The position numbers were made by a program, and so were the translations under genes. The notes below the pieces were generated by a model, which worked only from the letters and a program-made list of their open reading frames with translations, was not told where the DNA came from and ran no database searches. From Flavobacteriales bacterium UBA952 (GTDB lineage: Bacteria > Bacteroidota > Bacteroidia > Flavobacteriales_D > Crocinitomicaceae), in assembly GCA_002293185.1 (NCBI GenBank), contig DBCS01000006.1, positions 68,329 through 132,328 of the forward strand: a stretch of DNA of 64,000 nucleotides, in the 5' to 3' direction. Below, piece after piece: positions 43,650-53,494 of the stretch; position 1 is the stretch's first letter; each line of letters opens with the position of its first letter.

Positions 43650-44435
43650 TTATTCGTCTGATTTTTTACCCAAAGTAAAGACTTGAATGGGAAAAGACAA
43701 TTGAAAACAAAATCCACTCCCATTCGAAACTATTGCATGAGTTAAGGAGTTTGTTACCGGCAGTCCATTCTCTGTTACAAAAAGGTTCTTTGTATTGGAG
43801 ATAAAACTTTTACCCATACTGTAAATCCAGAAAATATCAAGAGAACAAATTTGTTTTTCCGTTTTTGATTTGATATCAAAACCTAACCCCATTTTAATGA
43901 AAGGGGAGGTTCTTTTATATCGCTGAACTTCGTCAATTCCCATGATCTTGAAATTGCCTAATTCTATTTGTACTGAATCAAAATCAATAGAATTTTGTGA
44001 AGAAAAGAGCAAGCCAGTACCCGCAACGAATCGAAGGTTCAATCGATGTGCTGAGACACTTTGATATTGATAATCAAATGTTGTACGAATTAAACTAGTT
44101 CCAATCAAATAGCTTGAATAGTTTGAATTGTAAACAACAGCGCTCTTAACACTTGCATTATCACTAGCTAGGGTTAATTCCACTTGCTCTTTTTCATTCA
44201 ATTTTAATCCAATACCAATTCCGAGATTTAACGTATTATTTTTATAATGTAAACCATAGTTATAGAAAGTATAATAGTCGTTTCCCGAATAATTTAATGG
44301 TGATTTTAATCCATCTCCCGGAAAAGAACTGTAATTTACTTTTTGCGCAATTAATGGTCTAATGAATATGGATTTCTGTGCACCTACTTTGGAAATGATT
44401 AATGATAGTAGAACTATAGTTATATTGATTTTCAT
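43650..44435 (-). CDS. Exported beta-rich protein, probable outer-membrane protein; function unknown
   Basis: 261 residues with a signal peptide (MKINITIVLLSLIISKVGAQ). Repeated amphipathic strands with aromatic edges (TLNLGIGIGLKLNEKEQVELTLA, SAHRLNLRFVAGTGLLFSS, SPFIKMGLGFDIKS) suggest a small outer-membrane barrel. No family was recognised. Its start is 1 bp from the end of the lipoprotein gene at 44437, so the two form an operon. Confidence 0.65.
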   Translation of the reverse strand: MKINITIVLLSLIISKVGAQKSIFIRPLIAQKVNYSSFPGDGLKSPLNYSGNDYYTFYNYGLHYKNNTLNLGIGIGLKLNEKEQVELTLASDNASVKSAVVYNSNYSSYLIGTSLIRTTFDYQYQSVSAHRLNLRFVAGTGLLFSSQNSIDFDSVQIELGNFKIMGIDEVQRYKRTSPFIKMGLGFDIKSKTEKQICSLDIFWIYSMGKSFISNTKNLFVTENGLPVTNSLTHAIVSNGSGFCFQLSFPIQVFTLGKKSDE

Positions 44436-44436
44436 T

Positions 44437-45426
44437 TTAAAAATTTGAGTTTACTTCATCGCCAATCCATTCAGACGTTTCCTGAGCCCCAGCCGCACCA
44501 TTAAACAATCCTTTCATCCAAAGTCGATAACCATTTAATGACCTAACTCGTTGATATGCAACAAAAACAAGATACACGACTCCGTTTCTATCATACACTT
44601 TCTGAAAAATTCTATTACCCCCGTGATGGTAAACATTGTTTGAACCAGAACACGGGCGTGGTCTAAAACGCATCGATTTATATTGATTCAAATCATCAAC
44701 TTTTATTTTGAATCTCAAATTGTCATAATCCGACAAATGAGAATTTTGATAATGGTGAATTGCATATATTTTAACAGAAAAGAAAATGCCAAACTTTGCA
44801 TATCTTGCTTTGTATTCAACGTAATCCTCTTCATTTCCTTGAAATCTATAAAGTTTATTCGATGTTACATCTATATCATCTGAACCCCCGCATTTTTCAA
44901 TGAAACCAAGATAAAGATAATCAATGACGTCATCACTAGTTGAGAAATGAAATATTGATTTATTAAGTGTATCACCAATAATTAAATCTTGATAATTTAA
45001 ATTGAGGTTTTGCATCGATGTAATATAGACGCTTTCATTAGGTTTGTCTACTTTTATTGCTTTATCACCAATAATTAATACACCATCTACATTTAAAAGT
45101 TGTCCAAAATCTTCATCCATTAAGGAAGAATCAGAATTAGTAATTGCAGGGCTTTGTTGGAAATAATTTACAAATCCTTTTTCCGTAGAAAAATCTGCAA
45201 GCTTTTCCCATTTCATTTGACTAGTATCTTCTACAAATTCAACATAATCATCTGTTGTTTCAAATCTTAATATCGAGCCTACCTTTTCTAGACCTCTAAT
45301 TGTGTCAATAAAAACCTGTGTTTTTAATGTCTGTGAATTGATGTTGCCTAACCCATCCTTTTTACTACAACTCCAAAAAACAAAAATGGAAATTGAAATA
45401 ACTAAATAACTTGTAATTTTTTTCAT
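44437..45426 (-). CDS. Putative lipoprotein, function unknown
   Basis: 329 residues. The N-terminus MKKITSYLVISISIFVFWSCSKK has a lipoprotein-like cleavage site before Cys20. The mature part has no recognised domain. The C-terminal 80 residues (YKSMRFRPRPCSGSNNVYHHGGNRIFQKVYDRNG, RLWMKGLFNGAAGAQETSEWIGDEV) are the most distinctive part and may fold separately. It is the first gene of a two-gene leftward operon with the beta-rich protein. Secreted surface-protein pairs of this sort are unusual among defence cargo. Confidence 0.6.
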   Translation of the reverse strand: MKKITSYLVISISIFVFWSCSKKDGLGNINSQTLKTQVFIDTIRGLEKVGSILRFETTDDYVEFVEDTSQMKWEKLADFSTEKGFVNYFQQSPAITNSDSSLMDEDFGQLLNVDGVLIIGDKAIKVDKPNESVYITSMQNLNLNYQDLIIGDTLNKSIFHFSTSDDVIDYLYLGFIEKCGGSDDIDVTSNKLYRFQGNEEDYVEYKARYAKFGIFFSVKIYAIHHYQNSHLSDYDNLRFKIKVDDLNQYKSMRFRPRPCSGSNNVYHHGGNRIFQKVYDRNGVVYLVFVAYQRVRSLNGYRLWMKGLFNGAAGAQETSEWIGDEVNSNF

Positions 45427-45486
45427 TGATATATTTTTTTCAAATCTAGATCAATTGTAATGAACCGAGAAAGTTTGCCGAAGATT

Positions 45487-45533
45487 AAGGTGTAATTACC
45501 ATTGATTTTTAGTAGGGCGAGCGTGTAGTTTTG
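45487..45533 (+). repeat. 47-bp intergenic repeat, copy 2 (upstream of the YaaC-like gene)
   Basis: Aligns without gaps to 40171-40217, 41 of 47 positions equal. It ends 74 bp before the YaaC-like ATG at 45607. Both copies thus sit just ahead of a rightward cargo gene. Confidence 0.6.
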
Positions 45534-45606
45534 TCGTGGGCTAGTTCAATAATTTCGAAACGTGATTCGTAAAAAATAATTGGCCCGATTAATAGAAATA
45601 AATCTA

Positions 45607-46641
45607 ATGTCGACGAAAAAAATAATATTAAATAGCAAGCCAATACTTCTTCATAAGGCTACCATTGACCCGGATTTTAATAAGAAATCAATTTTAGTCG
45701 AGAACCCATGGGAATATGTTGAATTATGGATAAAACGGCATGGTAATAGCGATGCACTTTTTTATTGGCAACAAGCGAATGGATTTTATGAAGCAACAAA
45801 GCAATTACCTAAAACTTCTTCTCCCCTACCTGCATACTATTGTTTTTTAAATGCGACAAAAGCACTTTTAGAAATTAAAGGTGTTAAATATCAGGATAAA
45901 CATGGGGTCACAGGTTATTCAGTGAATAACATTTCATCATTATCCAATGAAATAATTAAATTTCAATCTAATGGTGTGCTGTCTGAATTAAGTCGTCTGT
46001 TAGTGGAATCCGTAAATGGAGATGAATTTACCTTCAAAAATCTAATTTTTAATTTGGGATATTTACATCGTGCTTACAATTTAACTTACAGCTCTGACCC
46101 GGAAATATTTTATCCAATTCACAATCCACATTTTGTGCGTTTAAATGGACAAACTGAAGCGTACTTTACGGCTGAAATTATATCTAATTATTACCAGAAT
46201 CAAAAAACAATAAATAAATTACCAGCCAGATTAGAAAGAGATTTGGGTAATCAAGAGAAGTGGATTATTAGAAGCAAAAAAAGGATTCGATGGCAAAGTG
46301 GTTCTGAGAATAAGTCTGCCAATCTAAACCGTCTTAAAACATATCATAAAATAATCAGAAAAGATATACATTTCATTTATGGAAGTACAGACTTATGGTA
46401 TTTCAAAAGAACTGGTTTTAGCAATTCAATTGAAAAAAGTCCATTATCAATTAGTTTCGCCTTGATGCATAGATTGAGTGAGTTGTCACGGTATGATCCA
46501 ATTCGACTTAAAAAGCATTTTGATTGCCAACACAACTGGTTGCTTTCTGAATTTATAAATTTAGCACCAACACAATTCATTTATGGTATCGCTTGTGAAA
46601 TAACAGGCCAAGAATTTAAAATACCTGGAATTAGAAAATGA
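45607..46641 (+). CDS. YaaC-like protein
   Basis: 344 residues from ATG 45607; a TTG at 45580 is an alternative. The N-terminal block matches the YaaC-like family: PWEYVELWIKRHG, DALFYWQQANGFYEATKQLP, SPLPAYYCFLNATKALL and DKHGVTGYSV. The remainder is helical with a conserved-looking LPARLERDL and a C-terminal SISFALMHRLSELSRYDPIRLKKHF. Function is unknown; the family occurs scattered in genomic islands. The 47-bp repeat upstream and a terminator hairpin downstream frame it as a one-gene cassette. Confidence 0.62.
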   Translation: MSTKKIILNSKPILLHKATIDPDFNKKSILVENPWEYVELWIKRHGNSDALFYWQQANGFYEATKQLPKTSSPLPAYYCFLNATKALLEIKGVKYQDKHGVTGYSVNNISSLSNEIIKFQSNGVLSELSRLLVESVNGDEFTFKNLIFNLGYLHRAYNLTYSSDPEIFYPIHNPHFVRLNGQTEAYFTAEIISNYYQNQKTINKLPARLERDLGNQEKWIIRSKKRIRWQSGSENKSANLNRLKTYHKIIRKDIHFIYGSTDLWYFKRTGFSNSIEKSPLSISFALMHRLSELSRYDPIRLKKHFDCQHNWLLSEFINLAPTQFIYGIACEITGQEFKIPGIRK

Positions 46642-46717
46642 AAAAACACATTATTATTTCATATTAGTTTTCATTCGTGTTTATCTTAGAATTAAATTGA
46701 TTTTCCAATAAATTCAA

Positions 46718-46739
46718 AAAAAGGTAATTACACCTTTTT
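46718..46739. terminator. Terminator-like hairpin after the YaaC-like gene
   Basis: AAAAAGGT (46718-46725) pairs with ACCTTTTT (46732-46739) around AATTAC. Read on the minus strand it contains AAGGTGTAATTACC, the same core as the 47-bp repeats at 40171 and 45487. Confidence 0.6.
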
Positions 46740-46847
46740 ATTCAAGGAATATTACCCTATCCAAGCAATGACATACTCTGAATTTTTCATCAAAAACATA
46801 TTTTTGGGAAAGAAAAAAATCTAATTACTAATTTTAAAATAAAAGTT

Positions 46848-47162
46848 ATGTCTACAAATGATCAAATGGGGGAGTTTATTACGTTAGATGAAGCTTCACA
46901 AATGACTGCTAGCTATAGAGCAACTATTCAACCGGGTGACACTATTGCTGTTGCAGGTTCTAGAGAAATTTTTGACCAAATTTTAGCGCAATCTGGTTGC
47001 CAAGGTTTAAGAATGTACTTTGCTATTGAGCCAGACGGCACAAAAACATTGGTTGTAGTAGGCATTGATTCAGCGGAGAATGATATGACCACAGGTTTAA
47101 TCGCTGAAAAATTTGGACCATGTCCTAAAAGATGTTCACCTAAAAATGCATTAAATTCTTGA
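46848..47162 (+). CDS. Small conserved-looking protein with a C-terminal GPCPKRC motif
   Basis: 104 residues, soluble, no signal peptide. GDTIAVAGSREIFDQIL and LRMYFAIEPDGTKTLVVVGID suggest a small alpha/beta fold; the C-terminus carries GPCPKRC (C92, C96) with another Cys at 51, which could bind a metal or be redox-active. No family was recognised with certainty. It overlaps the following membrane protein by 4 bp and heads a run of sensor, regulator and secreted-protein genes. A TATTTTTG box at 46799-46806 is a plausible -7 element. Confidence 0.6.
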   Translation: MSTNDQMGEFITLDEASQMTASYRATIQPGDTIAVAGSREIFDQILAQSGCQGLRMYFAIEPDGTKTLVVVGIDSAENDMTTGLIAEKFGPCPKRCSPKNALNS

Positions 47163-47770
47163 TGTATTTTTATTTCATTTTTTATACCGTACTTTTTTCT
47201 AGCTCCCTTCCAGTAATTTTTCTTTTAAAGAATTCGAAAAAAATTGAAGAAATCAATGAAGAAAATAAACTGTTTGTACTATTTCTGATATTTCGCTTTT
47301 TAACAGACATCTCGGTATTTATATTTAGTAAAATCTACGGAAATTCTTTTCCAGTTTTTTACTTTTCTGTTATTTGCGAATTTCTCATTTTAGTCAGCTT
47401 ATTCGATAAAGCCTATTCTATCAAATACAGAAAGTTGTTATATCTTATAGGGTTTATTTCATTAATTATTGATTTATTGTTGACAATGAGTCTTTTTACG
47501 GATAATGTTTATAGTACGTTAATTACGTTCTTTTTGATTATTGTAATTGCGGGCAGAATGATCATAACAAACAATACCTCTCCTAAAAACGAGTTGTTAG
47601 TTTATTCAATATTCTTGTACTACATTTTAGCATTGTCTTATACCTTCTTTCAAAAATTCAATTTCCAAACAGAGTTATTGAATGATATTGCTTTTTACTT
47701 TTTTGCACTGGCTACATTCCTTTTTAATATTTCATTATCCTTTGTCGTATGTACAGTGAAGCGGAGATAA
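47159..47770 (+). CDS. Multi-pass membrane protein of the sensor operon
   Basis: 203 residues, almost wholly hydrophobic, with about six membrane helices (from YFYFIFYTVLFSSSLPVIFLL to FALATFLFNISLSFVVCTV). No catalytic motif is present. It is sandwiched between the small Cys-motif protein (4-bp overlap) and the histidine kinase (22-bp overlap), so it is probably a membrane input partner for the kinase. Confidence 0.6.
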   Translation: MMYFYFIFYTVLFSSSLPVIFLLKNSKKIEEINEENKLFVLFLIFRFLTDISVFIFSKIYGNSFPVFYFSVICEFLILVSLFDKAYSIKYRKLLYLIGFISLIIDLLLTMSLFTDNVYSTLITFFLIIVIAGRMIITNNTSPKNELLVYSIFLYYILALSYTFFQKFNFQTELLNDIAFYFFALATFLFNISLSFVVCTVKRR

Positions 47771-48552
47771 GTATATTGATTTTACTTGTCATGATCTTTA
47801 CGCTGAGTTTAGGGGTAAGTATAATTTTATTATCACGAAAAAATAAAAAAATTAGAACGCTAAGTGCAGAATTACTCAAAGAAGAACTCGAAAAAAAAGA
47901 ACTCGAAAAAGTTGGTATTGCAATAACTACTCAGGAAAACGAGAGAAATGAAATTGCACGCAAATTACACGATGAAGTTGGAGGCATATTATCAATGGCG
48001 CAACTGAATCTTTCTTTGGCAGCTCAAGAAGAAAATAAGGAGGTTGATCAAACTTATGTGACCAAAGCCGCTAATCTTCTCGAATTAGGCAATGAACAAT
48101 TGAGATCAATAACAAAGGGTTTAGTGCCTCATTATTTAGTTAAATTCGGATTGACTAAAGCCTTAGAAAAAACCATTTCACAGAAAATGGGTCAGTTAAC
48201 TACAAAGTATACCTTCAAGTCTCAAATTGCTGAAGATGTAGAAATTGAAGAGAACAAAATGATTCATTTTTTCTACATTTCAAGTGAATTGATTACAAAT
48301 TTAATGAAGCACAGTAGGCCCGAGAAAGTAGATATTTTGCTAAGCTTGGATGGTGATCAATTACAATTGTACATAAAACATAACGGGTTGGCTTTGTCTC
48401 AAAAAGATTATGAAAAATTCTCGCAAGAATCAGATAGTCTTGGGTTAATGAATATTAAATACAGACTTCATTTGATAGACGGTCAATTAAATTTTACCAG
48501 ATATAAAATAAACGGTGAGATTCTTCTAAATACAACACTAAATTTATCATAA
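47749..48552 (+). CDS. Sensor histidine kinase (NarL/LuxR-linked, HisKA_3 type)
   Basis: 267 residues: one N-terminal membrane helix (about 6-28), a short coiled coil, the H-box ERNEIARKLHDEVGGILSMAQL with the phosphorylated His, the N-box ELITNLMKHSRPEKVD and the G-box DSLGLMNIKYRL. There is no periplasmic sensor domain, so input likely comes from the overlapping membrane protein. The response regulator starts 1 bp after the stop. Confidence 0.85.
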   Translation: MYSEAEISILILLVMIFTLSLGVSIILLSRKNKKIRTLSAELLKEELEKKELEKVGIAITTQENERNEIARKLHDEVGGILSMAQLNLSLAAQEENKEVDQTYVTKAANLLELGNEQLRSITKGLVPHYLVKFGLTKALEKTISQKMGQLTTKYTFKSQIAEDVEIEENKMIHFFYISSELITNLMKHSRPEKVDILLSLDGDQLQLYIKHNGLALSQKDYEKFSQESDSLGLMNIKYRLHLIDGQLNFTRYKINGEILLNTTLNLS

Positions 48553-48553
48553 T

Positions 48554-49273
48554 ATGGCTGAATGTATAAAATTTGCATTAGTTGAAGATCAACATATTGT
48601 TCGGGATGGTCTTGTTAGTATTATAGGTAACATTCCAAATGTTGAGTTTGTATTTAGCGCCGAAAATGGTCAGGCTTTCTTAGATGAATTACCGAAACAT
48701 AAGATCGATATCGTTTTTTTAGATATTGAAATGCCGGTCCTTGATGGGATTAAAACTTTTCGCAAACTAAAATTATCTCACCCAGATATTCATGTTATCA
48801 TGCTCACAACACACCGCGATCCTGATATTGCGATGGAGCTTATCAAAGAAGGTGTGTCTGCGTATCTCCTAAAAACGAGTAAAATCCAAGAAATTACTCA
48901 AGCTATTCAGCAAGTGATGGAAAAAGGTAGGTATGTTTCTGAATTTGCCGAAAAGGTCATATTTGAAGAAATGAAAGCTCCAAATAAATACAACCCACAT
49001 CAATTCTCCGAAAGAGATGTGCAAATAATTAGATTTATTTGTGACGGACTTACAAGCAAAGAAATTGGAGATCGATTAAGCCTGGCAAGAAAAACAATTG
49101 AAAATGATCGACTAAGGATTTTAAAAGCATACGATGTAAAATCCTCTAACGAGCTCATACGCCTAAGCATACTTGATGGGCTCTATAAACCTAGAACCAA
49201 TAAAGAAATCTTAGATGAAATTAAAGAGAAAGAAGCAGCCTCAAAATTGCGTAGATTCTCAAGATATAAATAG
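48554..49273 (+). CDS. NarL/LuxR-family response regulator
   Basis: 239 residues. The receiver domain has the acidic pocket (LVEDQ), the phospho-Asp in VFLDIEMPVLDG, and the conserved Thr and Lys in MLTTHRDPD and YLLKTSKI. The C-terminal LuxR-type HTH is FSERDVQIIRFICDGLTSKEIGDRLSLARKTIENDRLRIL. It is the cognate partner of the kinase just upstream and probably controls the secreted proteins that follow. It is not clear whether its own operon is autoregulated. Confidence 0.88.
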   Translation: MAECIKFALVEDQHIVRDGLVSIIGNIPNVEFVFSAENGQAFLDELPKHKIDIVFLDIEMPVLDGIKTFRKLKLSHPDIHVIMLTTHRDPDIAMELIKEGVSAYLLKTSKIQEITQAIQQVMEKGRYVSEFAEKVIFEEMKAPNKYNPHQFSERDVQIIRFICDGLTSKEIGDRLSLARKTIENDRLRILKAYDVKSSNELIRLSILDGLYKPRTNKEILDEIKEKEAASKLRRFSRYK

Positions 49274-49585
49274 AATATATTCGATTTTTACGGGTAATTC
49301 TACCTTGTCAATAAAGGTGTCTTATTTTTTTCACTGACCGAAAACTCAAATAGATTTGTTTATTAAATATAATCTATTCATATGAGCATAGCATCAGAGT
49401 TACCTATAAAGAACTAATTAGGTATTTATTCTAGGTCCCTTAAGACTTTAGATAGTAAATCGTCAAAACAATCTTAGGATTACTACACTATGTTTTTAAA
49501 TAATGAGGGCAAAAATTATCTTGAAAGTTAATTCTAAGACGCATCTATTCAATAATCAATCAACACAATTTTAAACTGAAAAATA
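49274..49585. other. Intergenic region before the large secreted protein gene
   Basis: 312 bp, A+T-rich, no gene. AATAAAGGTGTCTTATTTTTTT (49312 onward) partly resembles the AAGGTGT repeat core and could act as a weak terminator for the regulator gene. No TAnnTTTG box was found before the ATG at 49586, so the promoter is not identified. Confidence 0.4.
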
Positions 49586-52500
49586 ATGATTAAAAAAGAA
49601 ACAATTCAAAATCTTTTGATTTCGGGTATTTTAATGATATTAACAAATCTAAATGCACTTTCACAAATTACGTACCTGGATGAAGAATGGAAACATGATT
49701 ATGGCATAACCTTTAATAATGAGAACTCTGATTTTGTTATTGATACCTCTGGCAATTTATATTATTCTGTCATTGATAATAACATTGTTAAACTCTTTAG
49801 TGTAACCCCAGGAGGGGGTCTTATTTGGAATACAATAGTATTGAATCCAAATGTTGGTGCAGACATTGTTGATCTCGAATTAACCTCTGATCAAAATTTA
49901 CTATTGTTAACTCAAGAAAACAATAGCCAAAGTGTCGATATGCATATTCACAAATACAGTTTAACTGGAAACTTGATTTGGAATGAAACATCCAATACAC
50001 CTCTTAACACTAAATTTATAAGAATACAAGAATCTAACAGCAAAGTTTACATATTAGGATCAAAAAATATCACTTCCTCAGAACAATTATTATTAAAATC
50101 ATACCAATATTCAAATGGCCAAAGTCTTTCTGAATATACTCAGTTGCTTTCAAATGGTTTTACTCTCAAACCTATAGATTTTTCAATTGATTATTTGGGG
50201 AATCTGATCGTGTTAAGTAAAAAGCAAGTTAATTCAGCATCATTTTCACATATCCAAAAGTTTACAAATACGCTCTCTCTTATAAACGAATTTGATATTG
50301 AGTCCACATCAGGACAGCATCTTCCAAATGCCCTTAGAACTTATATGGACTATTGTGTAATTGTAGGACAAAAAAATGAAAATGGTCATTTTGGTGTTAT
50401 TCATGCGATAGACTTGAACAGCATGAATGTTATTGGTACTTACATAAGTGACTTACAAAAAAGTATTTATAAAGATATAGAGCTAATTAACAATCAAATT
50501 TATGTCACTGGAAATTATCTCGACTCCGTTGGTAATCAAAATATTACTATCGAATCTGTTTCAACCAATTACGCAAGCGTTTGGAGAAAAATAATAAGTA
50601 GTCCAATAAATGAAGTTCAATTCGAAGGAATAGATATTGTTGAAGGCGCGAATAACAAAATTTATATAATTGCAGAAGGAATAGTTCGTGAAAGCGATTC
50701 AAAAGATTGGCTAATTTATGAATTAAATAACTCAGGTGAGATCACTGGAGAATATCGTTTTGATAGAGCCGGTCAACTTGATGTCAACCAAAAAATTATT
50801 GCAACACCACTTGGCATTTGGGTTTCAGGTGAAACGACAGATGGTAATACCATCAAATCAACGCTATTAAAACTCCAATCCTTTCAAGTTGATTCGATAC
50901 CAATTCTTGATAATGAAATTGAAACTGTTTACTACGGATATATTAAAAATAGTGGGCAGTTAAAATCTTTTTCTTCTTCAAATGATTACGCTGATAAAGT
51001 AGCTTTTTATTCATCCGGTTTAAAATATATTGACGGGATATCAAATGAACATATTTCTTTTACGCAAATGGCTCTTGTAGATTCCATTCAAAAATTATAC
51101 GATGTTAATCGATCGGATTTAAATTTTATAAACGGAAATTTGAGCAATCTTGTTGAAAGAGGGCCAAACGAAGTAAAAAGAAATTACTTCACCAGTATTT
51201 ACAATAAGGGTGTTGTTGGTATTCGTGAATTTAATAGTGTTTATGTTCCAAAAATCTATCCTTTTACTGATTTGAAAATAAGTCATAATTCCTCTGGAAT
51301 AAAATTAACCTTCGCAAAGGGAAAAAGGGGTAATTTAAGTGACATTGAAATAAACTGGAATGGCATTAGTTCATTTGAAATTTTAAATGAAAAATTAATA
51401 GTGCATAATAATATTGGAATAATTGACTTTGAACAGCCGATTGCATATCAAGTCTCATCAAATAATGTTGTTACTTCGTATCTGGCAAATTACTATATAA
51501 ACTCGAATGGCAACATTGGAATTAATGTTTTAGGATACAATCCTTTCCAGACGCTATATATAGTTATGAAGGATGGGAACCAAGATGAAGGAATAACAAA
51601 ACTTCTAGGTGATAATCTTCAATGGAGTACTTATTTTGGTGTAAACGGACAAACGACCTCAAGAGATGTTACCACCGATGAATTTGGAAATGCATATTAT
51701 AGTGGTGAAACAAATGTTGCAAATGTACTTGATGTTCCTGGGGTTATTACATCCATTCCATATGCAGGAGGATTAGATGCATTTATTTTAAAATTTAACA
51801 ATCAAATTCAACCAGAATGGTTTACATATTTTGGAGGTGAAATTCCAAATTACATCTCTACAGAGTATCACCCTGATGAAACTGGTGCCAAGATTACTTG
51901 TAATGAAAATGGCACAAAAATTTACATCTCGGGGATAACCAGATCTACTGATTTACCGATGGCAAACATCAACCAAACTGGTTACACAAATGATCAAAGC
52001 AATACGTGTGGTTCAAATTCTCAAAATTGTATTGATGTGTTCATTGCACATTTCAATCAAAATGGACAATTAATTTGGAGCAGTTACTATGGTGGAGATG
52101 ACAGCGAGGTTGTATTTGATATTCATTTAGATCATGCAGAAAACACTTATGTAGTTGGTTCCAAAAGCCCCTCGACGAATCTTTTTCCACTTACCAATGC
52201 GACCAACATTTCAATTGGCAAGGGAATGTTAATTAAATTTAATTCATTAGATCAACTCACTTGGGTGAATAGCTGGGATGGCGAACATATAACCTCTATT
52301 ACTTCAGATTTATCGAATAAGATTTATATAGCGGGTGATACTAAAAGTACTTCTATGACAGTACTTAATCCATCAAATATAGCGTCAACTCATTCTTTTA
52401 GTGGAGGATTAATTGATGGCTACTTTGCTGTCTTTTCAGAACAAGGAATATTAACCCACAGCATGTATTATGGAGGAAATTGTGGAGATGGAATTACAGG

Positions 52501-53494
52501 TCTTGATTCAGATTTAAGTGGTTCGATATATGCAATAGGGAAAACAGCATATCCTCAAGTTGGGAATAGTACATGTACTGGTAGTACCAATTTACCGTAT
52601 TTAGGAAGTGGTTTTCAGATGCCGACAAGTAATATGTCAAATATAAATCACTTCATTTTTAAGACACGGCCAATTACAGCGGGTGCCGCAATAGTCATTT
52701 CACATGCCGGTTATTTTGGCGGTGGAGGTTCTGAAATGGAGAAAACCAGCGAACTTGGATTGGCTTATACCGAAGCTTCTATTTCAGTAAGTAAATCAGG
52801 AATATGCTCGATTTCCGGAGCTACAAATAGTTCAAGTGTATTAAGTCCAGTTATTCAAATGCCTACTTTACAACCTCTTGATTTTTATGTGAGCGGTGAT
52901 AAAAATCTATCACAACTGCTTTCATATGATGCCTACATTGCTGTCTTTGATAAAAATTTCGACCTCAAGTATAGCACCTATTTTGGAAATGGCCAACGCT
53001 CAGATGGTCCAAGTGCTATTAGTTACTCAGAATTTGACAATCGTTTGTTCTTTGCCGGAAATACAAATTCTCAGAATGAATTAAATTGTGATCCAACAGA
53101 CTATTTAGTTCTTGAGGAGTTTGATAATACAACTCCAAACGACTTCTTCCTTGGTAACTTACAAGGATCTACCACTCCATATCTTCAAACAACTTGGTTT
53201 GGTATGTTTGAATTAGATGGATTGGAAATTCCAGGAAATGGAACAATTACGGTAGAAGAATTTGAAAGCAACATTAGATTCTATCCGAATCCAACGAACA
53301 AAATATTAAATTTAGAAACTGAGGATAGTGAGTTTACAATCATTATGACTGACTTGTCAGGTAAAAAAGTATTCGAAAATCACTACATGAATAATAAGGT
53401 TGAAATTGACATAAACAATTTTTCCCCAGGAACATATCTGATTAATTACCAATCAAATACTTCCAATTTTGACAAAATAATCATTAAACTATGA
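49586..53494 (+). CDS. Large T9SS-exported protein with SBBP-type beta-propeller repeats
   Basis: 1302 residues, the largest gene in the window. A signal peptide (ending about LNALSQ) is followed by two propeller-like regions. The second has clear SBBP-type repeats: TYFGVNGQTTSRDVTTDEFGNAYYSGET, GGLDAFILKFN, WFTYFGG and SSYYGGDDSEVVFDIHLDHAENTYVVG. The C-terminal FYPNPTNKILNLETEDSEFTI...SPGTYLINYQ is a type A T9SS sorting domain, so it should be cell-surface or released. It ends in a 4-bp overlap with the next T9SS gene. The sensor-regulator genes upstream suggest regulated export of an adhesin or surface-sensing protein. Confidence 0.8.
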   Translation: MIKKETIQNLLISGILMILTNLNALSQITYLDEEWKHDYGITFNNENSDFVIDTSGNLYYSVIDNNIVKLFSVTPGGGLIWNTIVLNPNVGADIVDLELTSDQNLLLLTQENNSQSVDMHIHKYSLTGNLIWNETSNTPLNTKFIRIQESNSKVYILGSKNITSSEQLLLKSYQYSNGQSLSEYTQLLSNGFTLKPIDFSIDYLGNLIVLSKKQVNSASFSHIQKFTNTLSLINEFDIESTSGQHLPNALRTYMDYCVIVGQKNENGHFGVIHAIDLNSMNVIGTYISDLQKSIYKDIELINNQIYVTGNYLDSVGNQNITIESVSTNYASVWRKIISSPINEVQFEGIDIVEGANNKIYIIAEGIVRESDSKDWLIYELNNSGEITGEYRFDRAGQLDVNQKIIATPLGIWVSGETTDGNTIKSTLLKLQSFQVDSIPILDNEIETVYYGYIKNSGQLKSFSSSNDYADKVAFYSSGLKYIDGISNEHISFTQMALVDSIQKLYDVNRSDLNFINGNLSNLVERGPNEVKRNYFTSIYNKGVVGIREFNSVYVPKIYPFTDLKISHNSSGIKLTFAKGKRGNLSDIEINWNGISSFEILNEKLIVHNNIGIIDFEQPIAYQVSSNNVVTSYLANYYINSNGNIGINVLGYNPFQTLYIVMKDGNQDEGITKLLGDNLQWSTYFGVNGQTTSRDVTTDEFGNAYYSGETNVANVLDVPGVITSIPYAGGLDAFILKFNNQIQPEWFTYFGGEIPNYISTEYHPDETGAKITCNENGTKIYISGITRSTDLPMANINQTGYTNDQSNTCGSNSQNCIDVFIAHFNQNGQLIWSSYYGGDDSEVVFDIHLDHAENTYVVGSKSPSTNLFPLTNATNISIGKGMLIKFNSLDQLTWVNSWDGEHITSITSDLSNKIYIAGDTKSTSMTVLNPSNIASTHSFSGGLIDGYFAVFSEQGILTHSMYYGGNCGDGITGLDSDLSGSIYAIGKTAYPQVGNSTCTGSTNLPYLGSGFQMPTSNMSNINHFIFKTRPITAGAAIVISHAGYFGGGGSEMEKTSELGLAYTEASISVSKSGICSISGATNSSSVLSPVIQMPTLQPLDFYVSGDKNLSQLLSYDAYIAVFDKNFDLKYSTYFGNGQRSDGPSAISYSEFDNRLFFAGNTNSQNELNCDPTDYLVLEEFDNTTPNDFFLGNLQGSTTPYLQTTWFGMFELDGLEIPGNGTITVEEFESNIRFYPNPTNKILNLETEDSEFTIIMTDLSGKKVFENHYMNNKVEIDINNFSPGTYLINYQSNTSNFDKIIIKL

